From positions 1 to 58,123 of the forward strand of contig DUCF01000090.1 of NCBI GenBank assembly GCA_012959965.1: DNA of 58,123 nt. Direction: 5' to 3'. This DNA is from Candidatus Thioglobus sp. Its GTDB lineage: Bacteria; Pseudomonadota; Gammaproteobacteria; PS1; Pseudothioglobaceae. Made by a program: the position numbers and the translations under genes. The notes under the pieces were generated by a model. The model searched no databases. It was not told the origin of the DNA and saw nothing but the letters and a program-made list of their open reading frames with translations. Of the stretch, positions 38,441 to 47,927 are shown in pieces. Numbering within the stretch: position 1 is the stretch's first letter; the number at the start of each line of letters is the position of its first letter.

Positions 38441-39104
38441 TTTAATCGAATGTCATGCGCTTGGATTTTCTTACGGCGATGATGCAAGCAAAACTCAAGT
38501 GTTGGATAATATTGATTTTTCGATGAAACCTGGCGAATCCGTGGCGATTTTAGGCCAATCAGGGTGCGGCAAATCCACCTTGCTTAATTTGATTGCTGGC
38601 CTTGATACACCAACTTCAGGTGAGGTATTGATAAGCAACATCAACCCCTGCTCTCTGACGGAAAACGCAAGAACAAAACTTCGAGCCGAGACCTTTGGTT
38701 TTGTTTACCAATTCCACCACTTATTACGCGATTTTAGCGCTCTAGACAATGTCGCCTTGCCACTTCTTATAAGAGGTGACGGTAAAAAAGACGCCTTACA
38801 ACGCGCAGAACAACTACTAACAAAAATCGGCCTTGAACATCGCCTACAACACAAACCTGGCGAACTCTCAGGTGGTGAACGCCAAAGAGTGGCCATTGCC
38901 AGAGCATTGGTCGCCAAGCCAGCGTGTCTTATTGCAGATGAGCCTACTGGCAATCTTGACGCGTACAGCGCCTCTGAAGCACTATCTTTATTGTTAGAAC
39001 TTAATAAAGAAAGGCAATCTTCGCTATTGATTGTGACCCATGATCTAGCGATTGCCAATAAAATGGACAGAATCTTAACACTTAGCAACCTAACTCTTAA
39101 ATAA
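38433..39104 (+). CDS. lolD: Lipoprotein-releasing ABC ATPase LolD
   Basis: ATPase partner of the permease. The ATG at 38433 gives 223 residues beginning MSNLIECHALGFSYGDD; an upstream in-frame start would lie within the permease gene. Walker A GQSGCGKST, signature LSGGERQRVAIARAL and Walker B CLIADEPTGNLD are complete, and the LolD-typical FVYQFHHLLRDFSALDN is present. Confidence 0.96.
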   Translation: MSNLIECHALGFSYGDDASKTQVLDNIDFSMKPGESVAILGQSGCGKSTLLNLIAGLDTPTSGEVLISNINPCSLTENARTKLRAETFGFVYQFHHLLRDFSALDNVALPLLIRGDGKKDALQRAEQLLTKIGLEHRLQHKPGELSGGERQRVAIARALVAKPACLIADEPTGNLDAYSASEALSLLLELNKERQSSLLIVTHDLAIANKMDRILTLSNLTLK

Positions 39105-39106
39105 AT

Positions 39107-39610
39107 ATGCAACTCAACCAATTAGAACTTAGCTATTCCCCCGAACACGATCGACTGATTTTGCGTATCGGCACAACCACCGGTGAAATCATTCAATTAT
39201 TTTATACCAGACGATTTATCCATGTTTTTTGGCCAGTTTTACAGCAAGCAATCGACGCGCTAAAGAGTGAATACATTGCTGAATCGGCTTCGAGCGATGC
39301 TAAAAACAAACCATCAGGAACGGGGGTAATCAGTCATAATGACAAATCTTTTGAGCTAAACGAAGGCCTGCTTACAGGCGATGAAGCTGTGCTTATCACC
39401 AGCTTTGGTCTTAATTACAAAGACGAGGGTATTACCGAATTTAGCTTTACTGGCATTGACGGCGTCGTTGTAACGCTTAATTTCAATCAAGGCCTTATCG
39501 ACAGCCTTTCCAGCCTCATTGAACAAATTATGCCTAAAATTGAGTGGGACATGAATCTTGACGATCTAGAAGTGCAGCCCGCCACCGAGGATGACAGGGT
39601 CATCCACTAA
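39107..39610 (+). CDS. Conserved-looking hypothetical protein downstream of lolD
   Basis: A 167-residue soluble protein starting two bases after lolD, so probably in the same transcript. The N-terminal half contains DRLILRIGTTTGEIIQLFYTRRF and the C-terminal part FNQGLIDSLSSLIEQIMPKIEWD. No signal peptide or membrane segment. I do not recognise the family; placement next to lolFD hints at an envelope-related or housekeeping role but does not prove it. Confidence 0.7.
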   Translation: MQLNQLELSYSPEHDRLILRIGTTTGEIIQLFYTRRFIHVFWPVLQQAIDALKSEYIAESASSDAKNKPSGTGVISHNDKSFELNEGLLTGDEAVLITSFGLNYKDEGITEFSFTGIDGVVVTLNFNQGLIDSLSSLIEQIMPKIEWDMNLDDLEVQPATEDDRVIH

Positions 39611-39622
39611 TAACGCGGCCGA

Positions 39623-39976
39623 CTAGTCGATTTTTGATTTAACCTTAGTCAACTTGTTCGAGCCATCAACGTAACAAAGTGTTGGTGCGTAAGCGTCTTT
39701 TTCACTTTCATCGTACTTCGCGTAAGCAGCAATAATTAATAAATCACCAACATCAACTTTATGCGCTGCAGCACCATTAACCGAAATAATGCCGGAGTGG
39801 TCTTCGCCGCGAATGGCGTACGTTGTAAAACGGTTGCCGTTATTGATATTATAAATGTGAATATGCTCATATTCACAAATCCCGGCCGCATCCAAAAGCA
39901 CACCGTCAATAGCGCACAACCCTTCATAATGAAGCTCGCACTCAGTAGCGGTGACACGATGAATCTTCGCCTTCAA
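39623..39976 (-). CDS. panD: Aspartate 1-decarboxylase homologue lacking the pyruvoyl-forming serine
   Basis: PanD makes beta-alanine for pantothenate and coenzyme A after self-cleavage at Gly24-Ser25, which converts the serine to the pyruvoyl cofactor. This 117-residue protein aligns closely: [26 protein letters not shown] and [19 protein letters not shown] keep the lysine, arginine, threonine and tyrosine of the active site. At the cleavage site, however, it reads YEG-LCAID where E. coli has YEG-SCAID. Leu20 is TTG (39917-39919), one transition from a TCG serine codon. As read, it should not form the cofactor. It could be an inactive allele, a diverged homologue, or a sequence error. Confidence 0.9.
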   Translation of the reverse strand: MKAKIHRVTATECELHYEGLCAIDGVLLDAAGICEYEHIHIYNINNGNRFTTYAIRGEDHSGIISVNGAAAHKVDVGDLLIIAAYAKYDESEKDAYAPTLCYVDGSNKLTKVKSKID

Positions 39977-40008
39977 TAAAGTGGTTAGCGTGGGAATTTT
40001 GAGTGTAT

Positions 40009-41139
40009 TTAAGCCAGAAATTTAATCATGATACCGGCGGCAATGGCAGAGCCAATAACGCCAGCAACATTTGGACCCATCGCATGCATTAATAAGAAGT
40101 TATGCGGATCGGATTCAAGACCTACTTTGTTTGACACTCTAGCAGCCATCGGTACAGCAGAAACACCGGCAGAACCAATCAACGGGTTAACTTTATGCTT
40201 GCCAAGCAAGTTCATTAGCTTCGCCATTAATAGGCCACACATTGTGCCAATGGCAAACGCCACCAAACCCAAAAGTAAGATACCCAATGTGTCTAGCTTA
40301 AGGAATTGCTCAGCCATCAATTTCGAACCAACTGCCAAACCAAGGAAGATAGTAACAATGTTAATCAGAGAATTTTGCACGGTATCACTTAGACGATCAA
40401 CCACACCCGATTCTTTCATTAGGTTGCCAAAGGCGAACATACCCAATAACGGTGCCGCGTCTGGCAATAGCAAAGCAACAGCAATCAATAGTAACAGCGG
40501 GAAAACAATTTTCTCTATTTTTGACACTTCACGCAGTTGCACCATTTTGATTTGACGCTCTTTTTCTGTCGTAAAGAATCTCATGATTGGCGGCTGAATC
40601 AATGGCACCAGCGCCATATAAGAGTACGAAGCAACCGCAATGGCACCCAGAAGTTCTGGAGCAAGCATGGTGGCAACATAAATCGAGGTTGGTCCGTCAG
40701 CGCCACCAATAATACCAATGGCTGCAGCCTGTTTAAGACTAAAATCAAAAACACCTAGTGTAGTCAATCCTACAGCACCTAGTAGGGTTGCAAAAATTCC
40801 GAATTGCGCAGCAGCGCCCAACAATAGTGTCTTTGGGTTGGCAAGTAAAGGACCAAAATCGGTTAATGCGCCCACGCCCATAAAAATAATCAGCGGGAAT
40901 GCACCCGACTCGATACCCACTGTATAAAACAAATGAAGGATGCCATTTCCTTCAGCCAAACCGGCGCCAGGAATATTACTTAAAAGCGCACCAAAACCGA
41001 TTGGCAAAAGCAAAAGTGGTTCGAATTTTTTAACAATTGCTAAATAAATAAGCAAGATGCCAACCAACATCATCAAGCCCTGGCCTGGGGTCATTTGGTA
41101 CAAGCCCGAGCCCATCCAAAGTAAGTTTAACTGTTCCAT
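40009..41139 (-). CDS. oadB: Oxaloacetate decarboxylase Na+ pump, beta subunit
   Basis: Membrane subunit that decarboxylates carboxybiotin and exports Na+. The 376 residues carry many hydrophobic segments and the family motifs [30 protein letters not shown] (with the Asp essential in OadB) and [13 protein letters not shown]. Last gene of the oadG-oadA-oadB operon, 4 bases after oadA. Confidence 0.96.
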   Translation of the reverse strand: MEQLNLLWMGSGLYQMTPGQGLMMLVGILLIYLAIVKKFEPLLLLPIGFGALLSNIPGAGLAEGNGILHLFYTVGIESGAFPLIIFMGVGALTDFGPLLANPKTLLLGAAAQFGIFATLLGAVGLTTLGVFDFSLKQAAAIGIIGGADGPTSIYVATMLAPELLGAIAVASYSYMALVPLIQPPIMRFFTTEKERQIKMVQLREVSKIEKIVFPLLLLIAVALLLPDAAPLLGMFAFGNLMKESGVVDRLSDTVQNSLINIVTIFLGLAVGSKLMAEQFLKLDTLGILLLGLVAFAIGTMCGLLMAKLMNLLGKHKVNPLIGSAGVSAVPMAARVSNKVGLESDPHNFLLMHAMGPNVAGVIGSAIAAGIMIKFLA

Positions 41140-41143
41140 AGTA

Positions 41144-42940
41144 TTATGCTAGTGATAACAACGCTTGACCAACAGTGACCGAGTCACCCTCTTTGACACT
41201 GACATTCACAACGGTGCCAGAGCGCGCTGCTTTAATTTCAGTCTCCATTTTCATGGCCTCTAAAATAACCAAAGTATCGCCTTCATTAATTTGCTGATTA
41301 GGGCTGACCAATACTTTCCATATAGTTCCCGATAGTGGGGCATTGACATCTTCAGCATCACCAACTGGAGCTGCTGCAGGCGCTGCTACAACTGTAGCAC
41401 CTGGCGCTGTTTGAGCTGATGCGCTCTGCATGGAAGTGATATCACCACCGGCAGAAACCTCAACGACATAAGAATTGCCTTTGAACGATACTGTGTAAAC
41501 ACCGTCTTCTTTGGTTGATGCAGATGCAGCACTTGGCGCTTGTGGCGCTGGCTCAAAGAAATCTGGATTGTTACGATTTGCTAAAAATTGAATGCCCACT
41601 TGTGGGAACAAAGCATAAGTTAGTAAATCGTCAATTTTATCGGCTGCAAGTTCAATGCCTTTTTCGGCAACAATCTCATCGAACTGGGTTTCAAGGATAT
41701 CTAGTTCTGGTTCGATATTGTCTGCTGGGCGACAAGTAATCGGCTGAGCACCGTCAAGAACTTTAGCCTGTAATTCAGCATTAACTGGCGCAGGTGATGC
41801 GCCGTATTCGCCTTTTAAGATACCCATAGACTCTTTGGTGATTGTCTTATAGCGCTCACCAGTCAAAATATTTAACACCGCCTGGGTGCCGACAATTTGT
41901 GATGTTGGTGTCACTAACGGGATAAAACCAAGATCTTCACGTACACGTGGAATCTCTAACAATACTTCGTCCATTTTATCAATGGCGTTTTGTTCTTTTA
42001 GCTGGCTCTCCATGTTGGTTAACATGCCACCAGGAACTTGCGAAAGAAGAATTCGAGAATCAACACCCTTCAGAGAGCCTTCAAATTTCGCATACTTGGC
42101 ACGTACCGGTCTAAAGTAAGCATCAATCTCTTCTAATTTCTCTAAATCAAGTCCAGTTTTACGCGGGCCGTGATCTAGGATCGAAACCACAGAGTTTGTT
42201 GCTGAGTGACCGTAAGTCATACTCATTGAGCCAATCGCTGTATCGACGCGATCAATGCCCGCTTCGATTGACTTAAGAATAGTAGCCGTTGAAAGGCCGG
42301 TTGTTGCGTGAGCGTGAAGTTGGATTGGAATATCAATCGCAGCTTTTAATTTCGTGACGAGATCAAAGGCAACGTAAGGCTGCAGAAGACCGGCCATATC
42401 TTTAATACATAGTGAATCAGCACCCATGTCTTCAATTTTCTTCGCCATTTCAACCCACAACTCAGTCGTATGAACTGGACTGACTGTGTATGAAATCGTA
42501 CCTTGCGCGTGTTGCTCCACTTTGCGCGTTTGATCGATGGCTGTTTCTAAGTTGCGCATATCATTCATCGCATCAAAAATACGGAAAACACCAACGCCAT
42601 TTTCAGCACAGCGGTCAATAAATTTACGCACCACGTCGTCACCGTAATGACGATAGCCTAATAAATTTTGACCTCTAAGCAGCATTTGCTGAGGCGTGTT
42701 AGGCATAACTTTTTTAATTTCTCGGATTCTATCCCAAGGATCTTCACCCAAATAACGAATGCACGAATCAAAAGTTGCACCACCCCAAGACTCCATAGAC
42801 CAGTAACCGATCTTATCCAACTTATCGGCAATTGGCAGCATGTCATCAATTCTCATGCGCGTTGCAAAAAGTGACTGATGCGCGTCCCTAAGGACAAGTT
42901 CAGTGATTCCTACCGGTTTAGTATTTACTTTAGATGACAT
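41144..42940 (-). CDS. oadA: Oxaloacetate decarboxylase alpha subunit (carboxyltransferase with biotin domain)
   Basis: Transfers the carboxyl group of oxaloacetate to biotin. The 598 residues have a TIM-barrel carboxyltransferase domain beginning [14 protein letters not shown], a middle conserved PYC-type association region, an Ala/Pro-rich linker (about 500-525) and a C-terminal biotinyl domain with the lysine in [10 protein letters not shown]. With OadB and OadG it forms the Na+-translocating pump that links oxaloacetate level to sodium motive force. Confidence 0.97.
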   Translation of the reverse strand: MSSKVNTKPVGITELVLRDAHQSLFATRMRIDDMLPIADKLDKIGYWSMESWGGATFDSCIRYLGEDPWDRIREIKKVMPNTPQQMLLRGQNLLGYRHYGDDVVRKFIDRCAENGVGVFRIFDAMNDMRNLETAIDQTRKVEQHAQGTISYTVSPVHTTELWVEMAKKIEDMGADSLCIKDMAGLLQPYVAFDLVTKLKAAIDIPIQLHAHATTGLSTATILKSIEAGIDRVDTAIGSMSMTYGHSATNSVVSILDHGPRKTGLDLEKLEEIDAYFRPVRAKYAKFEGSLKGVDSRILLSQVPGGMLTNMESQLKEQNAIDKMDEVLLEIPRVREDLGFIPLVTPTSQIVGTQAVLNILTGERYKTITKESMGILKGEYGASPAPVNAELQAKVLDGAQPITCRPADNIEPELDILETQFDEIVAEKGIELAADKIDDLLTYALFPQVGIQFLANRNNPDFFEPAPQAPSAASASTKEDGVYTVSFKGNSYVVEVSAGGDITSMQSASAQTAPGATVVAAPAAAPVGDAEDVNAPLSGTIWKVLVSPNQQINEGDTLVILEAMKMETEIKAARSGTVVNVSVKEGDSVTVGQALLSLA

Positions 42941-42943
42941 AAA

Positions 42944-43174
42944 TTAAGCTCCAGTGTGAATTTTGATGGCTTTCTCGATGATAGACTTGGTGTCTTCATC
43001 AAGTACATTGGCCGATTGAATTGGTGCCGCTCCAGCGCTAGCTAAATTAGGCTGAATTTTTTGAACGAGTGCAGACATCATGCTTGTTAACACAACCATT
43101 AACGTCAAAAATAAAAATACAAAACCCATGCCAAATAAGGTCAAAGTCATTGCATCTGCTAAGAGATTGTCCAT
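42944..43174 (-). CDS. oadG: Oxaloacetate decarboxylase gamma subunit
   Basis: Small membrane subunit anchoring OadA to OadB. The ATG at 43174 is chosen over the GTG at 43180 because AGGAGA lies at a normal distance from it. This gives about 76 residues: one membrane helix (MTLTLFGMGFVFLFLTLMVV), a short linker and an Ala/Pro-containing tail. It is the first gene of the operon. OadG sequences are poorly conserved, but position and topology are diagnostic. Confidence 0.9.
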   Translation of the reverse strand: MDNLLADAMTLTLFGMGFVFLFLTLMVVLTSMMSALVQKIQPNLASAGAAPIQSANVLDEDTKSIIEKAIKIHTGA

Positions 43175-43196
43175 TTTCACTTCTCCTAATTAAGTT

Positions 43197-43224
43197 ATAG
43201 TGCCGCTGAGTGACACTGCACTAT
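43197..43224. promoter_or_regulatory. Nested dyad in the oadG leader
   Basis: ATAGTGC (43197-43203) and GCACTAT (43218-43224) flank an inner AGTG-A-CACT dyad, 23 bases upstream of the oadG start. Possible operator for the sodium-pump operon. Confidence 0.4.
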
Positions 43225-43608
43225 TTTGATATATTGTTGATTTAACACGGAAAATAAATTTAATTCAATCTACTAGTCCTGTTGTCTATTCCATTTCGAT
43301 TTTAAATTCAACCATAAACATGCATGAATAGCGACAACATTATAATATGTCACTGCCTATTAATCAAACTAGAAGTTTCACAATACGAATTATTAAATTC
43401 CTACCCTTGCCTTGACCTCCTTCTTAACCTTGTGAATATCGCATTTCGATAGTTTATTTGCGATGTTACCAACAATGTTTACTTCTAATTATAGCGTTCG
43501 ATAATGCTAACTAGCCGTGGGAAGAGCTGCGCTTTGGCATAAGACTAAGCGACATTGTCTGGCTTAACCCTATCTCCGAATATCCATACACTGTAGGAAT
43601 TCGGACAT
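43225..43608. other. Intergenic region between oadG and tRNA-Leu
   Basis: Roughly 380 bases with no gene that I can support. It must contain the oadG promoter; TATAAT-like strings occur but no convincing -35/-10 pair was chosen. The left part is AT-rich, the right part less so. Confidence 0.5.
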
Positions 43609-43632
43609 AAAAAAAGGCGCCGTGTGACGCCT
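43609..43632 (-). terminator. Intrinsic terminator after tRNA-Leu
   Basis: On the minus strand AGGCG and CGCCT pair across an 8-base loop, followed by seven T residues. It lies 15 bases past the tRNA 3' end. Confidence 0.85.
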
Positions 43633-43646
43633 CTAATTTAATATTG

Positions 43647-43733
43647 TGGTACCGCTGGACGGACTTGAACCGTCACTCCCGTAAAGGAATCGGATTTTGA
43701 ATCCGACGTGTCTACCAATTCCACCACAGCGGC
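43647..43733 (-). tRNA. tRNA-Leu (anticodon CAA)
   Basis: Class II tRNA with acceptor stem GCCGCTG/CAGCGGT, D-arm with GGTAGAC, anticodon loop TTCAAAA with CAA at 43697-43699, long variable arm, T-loop GGTTCAAGTCC and encoded CCA. It reads UUG leucine codons. It follows infA by 11 bases on the same strand and probably shares its transcript. Confidence 0.96.
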
Positions 43734-43744
43734 AAAGGTTAGGT

Positions 43745-43963
43745 CTATTTATGCCTAAATGTAATTCTACCTTTGGTTAAATCATACGGGGTCATTTCAA
43801 CTGTTACTTTGTCGCCCGGCAAGATACGAATATAGTGCTTACGAATTTTACCCGAGATGTGCGCAAGGATGCTATGGCCGTTTTCCAACTCAACGGTAAA
43901 AGTTGTGTTGGGTAGTTTCTCTTTAACCACGCCCTCTAACTCAATGTAATCACTCTTTGACAT
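43745..43963 (-). CDS. infA: Translation initiation factor IF-1
   Basis: A 72-residue S1/OB-fold factor that binds the ribosomal A site during initiation. The sequence has the typical [41 protein letters not shown] and [16 protein letters not shown]. It lies just upstream of tRNA-Leu. Confidence 0.98.
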   Translation of the reverse strand: MSKSDYIELEGVVKEKLPNTTFTVELENGHSILAHISGKIRKHYIRILPGDKVTVEMTPYDLTKGRITFRHK

Positions 43964-44082
43964 ACTTTGTTATATTTCACTATTCACAAAAAACAGAGGA
44001 AATTATACCTTACTAGTTAATTCACTATTTGAAAGACTGTGATATATAAAATGCACCATTCTGGATACTTAAACACCCACTA

Positions 44083-44967
44083 CTAATCTAGGTGTTCAGC
44101 TTGCTTGATAAACGCCTGAATATAATCAACCCCTTGATCGTCATCACGAAGACCCAGATAAATACTCTTACTTACGCCTGTCCTCCCAAGACGCACCGCT
44201 TTAATTGCCATCTTATCGGCGTATTCATTCACGAGCCAATGAGGTAACGCAGCCACACCTCGCCCAGCGGCAACGAGTTGCAGCATAATATCAGTCGCCT
44301 CAATGCTTTTATGCTCTTTAGGTCTACAGTGTGCAGGGGTTAAAAAATGGCTGTATATATCCAGCCGATCAATGTCGACAGGGTAACTATAAAGCACTTC
44401 TTCAACAAGGTCTTTGGGGTCAATTTGTGTTTTTTTAGCCAAAGTGTGCTTCGTACTAACAGCCAATACCTGCTGATAATCCAGTACCGGCTTAAATGTC
44501 ACACCCGGCTGGTGAGCAGGATCTGGTGTGACCAAAACATCAATATCGTAATTAAGTAATGCCTTCATACCACCAAATTGAAATTGTTGCTTAACATCGA
44601 TGTCAACCTCGGGATAGCGCTCAATATAGGGTGTCACTACTTTTAATAACCATTGATAGCAAGGATGGCACTCCATACCAATGCGGATTGCACCCTTTTC
44701 CCCTCTAGCAAAACGCTCAATCACTTGGTCGGCATATTCAAGTTGTGGCAGTAAGCGGTTTGCCACAGACAGAAGGTAACTTCCCGCCTGCGTTAAACGT
44801 ATAGCGCGACCTTCTTTATTCCACAATTTGACGGTGGCGCGCTGTTCAAGTTTCTTGATGGCGTGGGTTAAGGCTGACTGAGTCAGATGCAGACTTTCTG
44901 CAGCTGCAGTGAGGGTACCACTGCGCTCTATTTCGCGAAGAATGGAGAGGTGAGATCGTTCAATCAT
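44083..44967 (-). CDS. metR: LysR-family regulator MetR
   Basis: Activator of methionine genes that uses homocysteine as co-inducer. The 294 residues have the N-terminal helix-turn-helix (GTLTAAAESLHLTQSALTHAIKKLE) and the MetR-specific start of the effector domain, GMECHPCYQWLLKV. Divergent from metF with a 123-base shared control region, a classic MetR arrangement. Confidence 0.94.
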   Translation of the reverse strand: MIERSHLSILREIERSGTLTAAAESLHLTQSALTHAIKKLEQRATVKLWNKEGRAIRLTQAGSYLLSVANRLLPQLEYADQVIERFARGEKGAIRIGMECHPCYQWLLKVVTPYIERYPEVDIDVKQQFQFGGMKALLNYDIDVLVTPDPAHQPGVTFKPVLDYQQVLAVSTKHTLAKKTQIDPKDLVEEVLYSYPVDIDRLDIYSHFLTPAHCRPKEHKSIEATDIMLQLVAAGRGVAALPHWLVNEYADKMAIKAVRLGRTGVSKSIYLGLRDDDQGVDYIQAFIKQAEHLD

Positions 44968-45010
44968 AATTAGAGGCCTATTTAGTTTCTATGAATATTA
45001 TTAATAGTTA

Positions 45011-45055
45011 AATGAAATAATACCATTTTTATTCATTAAATGTTCTCTTTATAAT
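45011..45055 (+). promoter_or_regulatory. metF promoter region with AATGAA/TTCATT dyad
   Basis: TATAAT at 45050-45055 is a good -10 for metF; no proper -35 precedes it, as expected for an activated promoter. Upstream, AATGAA (45011-45016) and TTCATT (45032-45037) form a dyad whose TGAA/TTCA halves match the MetR half-site, though the spacing is wider than the classical site. Confidence 0.45.
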
Positions 45056-45090
45056 GAACGCCTAATCAACACCAAAGAGTACTTGAGACC

Positions 45091-45912
45091 ATGAGTATCA
45101 GCTACGAATTTTTTCCTGCCAGAACAGAACAAGGAAAGAAAAATTTAGGCCAAACCCTTGCCAAGCTTGATGCCACAAATCCTGATTTTTATTCTGTGAC
45201 TTTTGGCGCACTTGGTTCGGCTCAAGACGCTACTTTTGACACCATTAGTCAACTCAGTGATGCAACTACCGTGTCCGTTGCGCCGCACTTAACTTGTGTC
45301 GGTTCCGATAAAGAACAAATGACTACTTTGCTTGATGAATATGCTCGCCTTAATGTTAGCCGTGTGGTTGTTCTCAGAGGAGACATTCCACCCGCTATCC
45401 GTGATATTGGCGAATTTCATTACGCCAATGAGTTGGTTGAATTTATCCGAAACCAGCACGGTGACCGGTTCACTATTGACGTTGCTGCCTACCCAGAAAA
45501 ACACCCGCAATCAAAAACAGTAGCGACTGATATTGAGCATTTTGCCAATAAAGTGAAAGTCGGCGCTGATAGCGCCATCACTCAATATTTCTACAATATC
45601 GATGCCTATTTTCGTTTTGTCGATGAAGCACAACAACTTGGCGTTAACATCCCTATCGTGCCAGGCATTATGCCCATCACCAATTACCAGCAATTAGCGC
45701 GCTTTTCGAAAATATGCGACGCCGATATTCCTTTGTGGATCCTTAACCGGTTGGAAATGTATCGAGACGATATGGACAGCCTGAGGGCGTTTGGCTTAGA
45801 TGTGGTTAGCGAAATGTGCCTGCAAATGAAAGCCAGAGGTGTCAATGATTTTCACTTCTACACCATGAACAGGAGCGAACCTGCCCTTTCAATTGTAAAC
45901 AACATTTCTTAA
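45091..45912 (+). CDS. metF: 5,10-methylenetetrahydrofolate reductase
   Basis: FAD enzyme reducing methylene-THF to methyl-THF for methionine synthesis. The 273 residues begin SISYEFFPARTEQG, where family members have a similar EFFPP; VTFGALGS, LRGDIP and ITQYFYN follow. It is a little shorter than E. coli MetF (296), mainly at the ends. Divergent metR supports the call. Confidence 0.95.
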   Translation: MSISYEFFPARTEQGKKNLGQTLAKLDATNPDFYSVTFGALGSAQDATFDTISQLSDATTVSVAPHLTCVGSDKEQMTTLLDEYARLNVSRVVVLRGDIPPAIRDIGEFHYANELVEFIRNQHGDRFTIDVAAYPEKHPQSKTVATDIEHFANKVKVGADSAITQYFYNIDAYFRFVDEAQQLGVNIPIVPGIMPITNYQQLARFSKICDADIPLWILNRLEMYRDDMDSLRAFGLDVVSEMCLQMKARGVNDFHFYTMNRSEPALSIVNNIS

Positions 45913-45985
45913 ACTTCATCCCTTTTCTTTGACGTATGCGCATTAAAAAAATCCTTAAAAAAGGAAATAGTGCGTAAATGAAGTG

Positions 45986-46001
45986 CCGCTAGAACTAGCG
46001 G
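45986..46001. repeat. Perfect 7-bp inverted repeat downstream of metF
   Basis: CCGCTAG-AA-CTAGCGG, between convergent metF and a hypothetical gene. It has no T tract, so it is not a standard terminator; a preceding TCCTT-A-rich-AGGA element (about 45952-45966) could add to termination. Confidence 0.5.
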
Positions 46002-46028
46002 AATAGTAACAGTTGTTAAGTGTTGTTC

Positions 46029-46466
46029 TTAATGAAGAACGCGTTTTGAATGCACCCAACCTTGTAACTTTTGCAAATCTGGCTGCTTTTCAGGTTGTGC
46101 CGCTTGCTCTAATTCTGCCAAACGCTCGTTTAACTCATTAAAGACTTTTGTGTAATGCTGGTTTTTCTGTGTCTCTTTATATAATCTAGATTTCAAAGTC
46201 GCAATAACAGAGACAAAATCGTCGTCGTTACTGGCGCTTGTTTGTTGCTTCGATTGACCCATGTTTACTTGAGCATTTTGCATACGCTTTAAGTGATAAG
46301 CGGGCTCGGAATATGGGTTTTTGAAGGCTAAATTGGTAGGATTAGATGGTATCGCTCGAGCGGGAATATTAAGCGCTTGCAACGAACCACTGCTGGCGCG
46401 TTGTTGAATAGTAAAGCCACTTACTCCTAATAGGCGGGCCACCCACGAAATACCAAATCTAATCAT
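46029..46466 (-). CDS. Hypothetical protein with predicted coiled coil
   Basis: A 145-residue protein I do not recognise. The N-terminus (ISWVARLLGVSGFTIQQRA) may form a helix; the middle is Asn/Ser/Gln-rich and low in complexity; residues about 85-122 (ATLKSRLYKETQKNQHYTK... NELNERLAELEQ) have heptad-like spacing suggesting a coiled coil. It lies 71 bases downstream of hemD on the same strand, a position where some gammaproteobacteria carry hemX/hemY; it does not resemble either. Confidence 0.6.
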   Translation of the reverse strand: MIRFGISWVARLLGVSGFTIQQRASSGSLQALNIPARAIPSNPTNLAFKNPYSEPAYHLKRMQNAQVNMGQSKQQTSASNDDDFVSVIATLKSRLYKETQKNQHYTKVFNELNERLAELEQAAQPEKQPDLQKLQGWVHSKRVLH

Positions 46467-46537
46467 TTTAACTACCTCTCCTTGGAATGCACACGTTACA
46501 GAAAGAGAGTGTTGATGTCAAACAAAAACACGTCTTT

Positions 46538-47269
46538 TTACCGTATTTTACCACTAAGTAGCTCACTAAGAACCTCTTTGTCTCCAAGGCCTGGAGCAAT
46601 GTGAACTTTACCAAAGCCCAAAGTGAGCGCAAAGGCTTTTATCCGCTCACTGAGCACAAGTATTGGGTACTTTTTGAAGCGAGGTACATAATCTGGATTA
46701 ATAAACTCAACAAGAGAAAGTGTGTTTGATAAAGTTTGGTTGCTGTTGCCTAAAACAACGCCATCGTCGCTTTTCATAAAACGCTCAATGGATTTTCGAT
46801 GAAGGGGGCTTGCGTCCAGCATTCTTCGCTCATACACTTCTAGGTAATCCACTTGATTGGAAGCCTCTAATTCGTTTTTCAATGTTTCAGCACCACCCCG
46901 CCCCCTGATTATCAATATATTTTTCTGATTAATAGATTGACATGGATCTAAGGCCAACAATGCTTTACTTGAGGCATTTTTTTTTGGATAGGCGTCCACC
47001 ATAACACCAACACTCAATAATTTATTGGCCGTTGTGGGTCCTACGGCAAATATTTTTTGATATTTTGCCAGCAACTGAGGTAAGTACTCGTGGGCATAAA
47101 TAACAGCATTAACACTAATAAAGATGATGATGTCATAGCCCTCACTAGGTATCTTAGGCGTCAGCTTTCGAACCTCAAAAGCAGGGAAAAGGACATAATC
47201 AAGATTCGCTTTTTTAAACAGTATTTGTAATTTATCGACTTGTGCCAAAGGGCGCGTGACTAAAATCAC
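46538..47269 (-). CDS. hemD: Uroporphyrinogen-III synthase
   Basis: Closes the tetrapyrrole ring in heme and siroheme synthesis. The 243 residues begin MILVTRPLAQVDKLQ and contain FISVNAVIYAHEYL, FAVGPTTANKLLSVGV and ILIIRGRGGAETL, the weakly conserved marks of HemD. It uses a GTG start that overlaps the upstream gene's stop (GTGA). hemC is not adjacent. Confidence 0.9.
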   Translation of the reverse strand: MILVTRPLAQVDKLQILFKKANLDYVLFPAFEVRKLTPKIPSEGYDIIIFISVNAVIYAHEYLPQLLAKYQKIFAVGPTTANKLLSVGVMVDAYPKKNASSKALLALDPCQSINQKNILIIRGRGGAETLKNELEASNQVDYLEVYERRMLDASPLHRKSIERFMKSDDGVVLGNSNQTLSNTLSLVEFINPDYVPRFKKYPILVLSERIKAFALTLGFGKVHIAPGLGDKEVLSELLSGKIR

Positions 47270-47865
47270 TTGCTATTGACTAGCACAGAAATACTTTGCA
47301 TATAATTCAAACTATCTCCCACAGTAGAGGCGCAGATAATTGTTGCTCTTGGCAAGCCCTTCATTGCCGTAAGCGCTTCTCGCGAGATAGATTCTAAGTC
47401 AATTAAATTGGATAAAAGCAGTACTGGCGTGTCTGAATAGTACAAAGTTTGGCCCAATACTTTGCGCTGATTAAGGGCGCTTTTCAGTGTCACTGAAGAT
47501 TGCAAACAAACCTTATTATTTTCGATCAACTTTAGACAGGCTGGTTTGGGTTGACCCGTCACACGACACCACAGGGTATAGTTTTCTTGGTATTCCTGTA
47601 AACTGACAAGCAGCTGTTTAAGCTGATTCACATCATTTAATACACTTTCCTCAACAACCAATACAAGTTCAAAGTAATCACTCAGGTCATCGTGAATGGT
47701 TTCGCAGATATGGTCTAGGTCTTCATCAGTATCAACAGGAAGTGCAAGCGCCTTAAACAGGCTGGAATAATGATCAAAACACCAATCTTCAGGTAAGTCG
47801 TCTGGATAAAAATCATCTTCAAATTCAAGACCCACTTTGCCAATTAAATACTCTGTTTTAGTCAT
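47266..47865 (-). CDS. Hypothetical protein coupled to hemD
   Basis: Start chosen at the ATG 47865 because MTKTEYLIGKVGLEF reads as a normal N-terminus, whereas the 20 upstream codons look non-coding. This gives 199 residues containing YPDDLPEDWCFDHYSSLFKAL near the N-terminus. Acidic, no signal peptide or membrane segment. I recognise no family with confidence. The 4-base overlap with hemD suggests co-translation. Confidence 0.7.
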   Translation of the reverse strand: MTKTEYLIGKVGLEFEDDFYPDDLPEDWCFDHYSSLFKALALPVDTDEDLDHICETIHDDLSDYFELVLVVEESVLNDVNQLKQLLVSLQEYQENYTLWCRVTGQPKPACLKLIENNKVCLQSSVTLKSALNQRKVLGQTLYYSDTPVLLLSNLIDLESISREALTAMKGLPRATIICASTVGDSLNYMQSISVLVNSK

Positions 47866-47927
47866 TCTATGTTGTATGCCTTTATAATAAGCCTCATTAC
47901 AATTCACCTTGGCGCCAAGCAGCAAAG

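Noticed and set aside
45011-45037. Claiming a canonical MetR site upstream of metF
   Set aside because: The TGAA and TTCA halves are present but too far apart for the classical site, so only a tentative regulatory region is reported.
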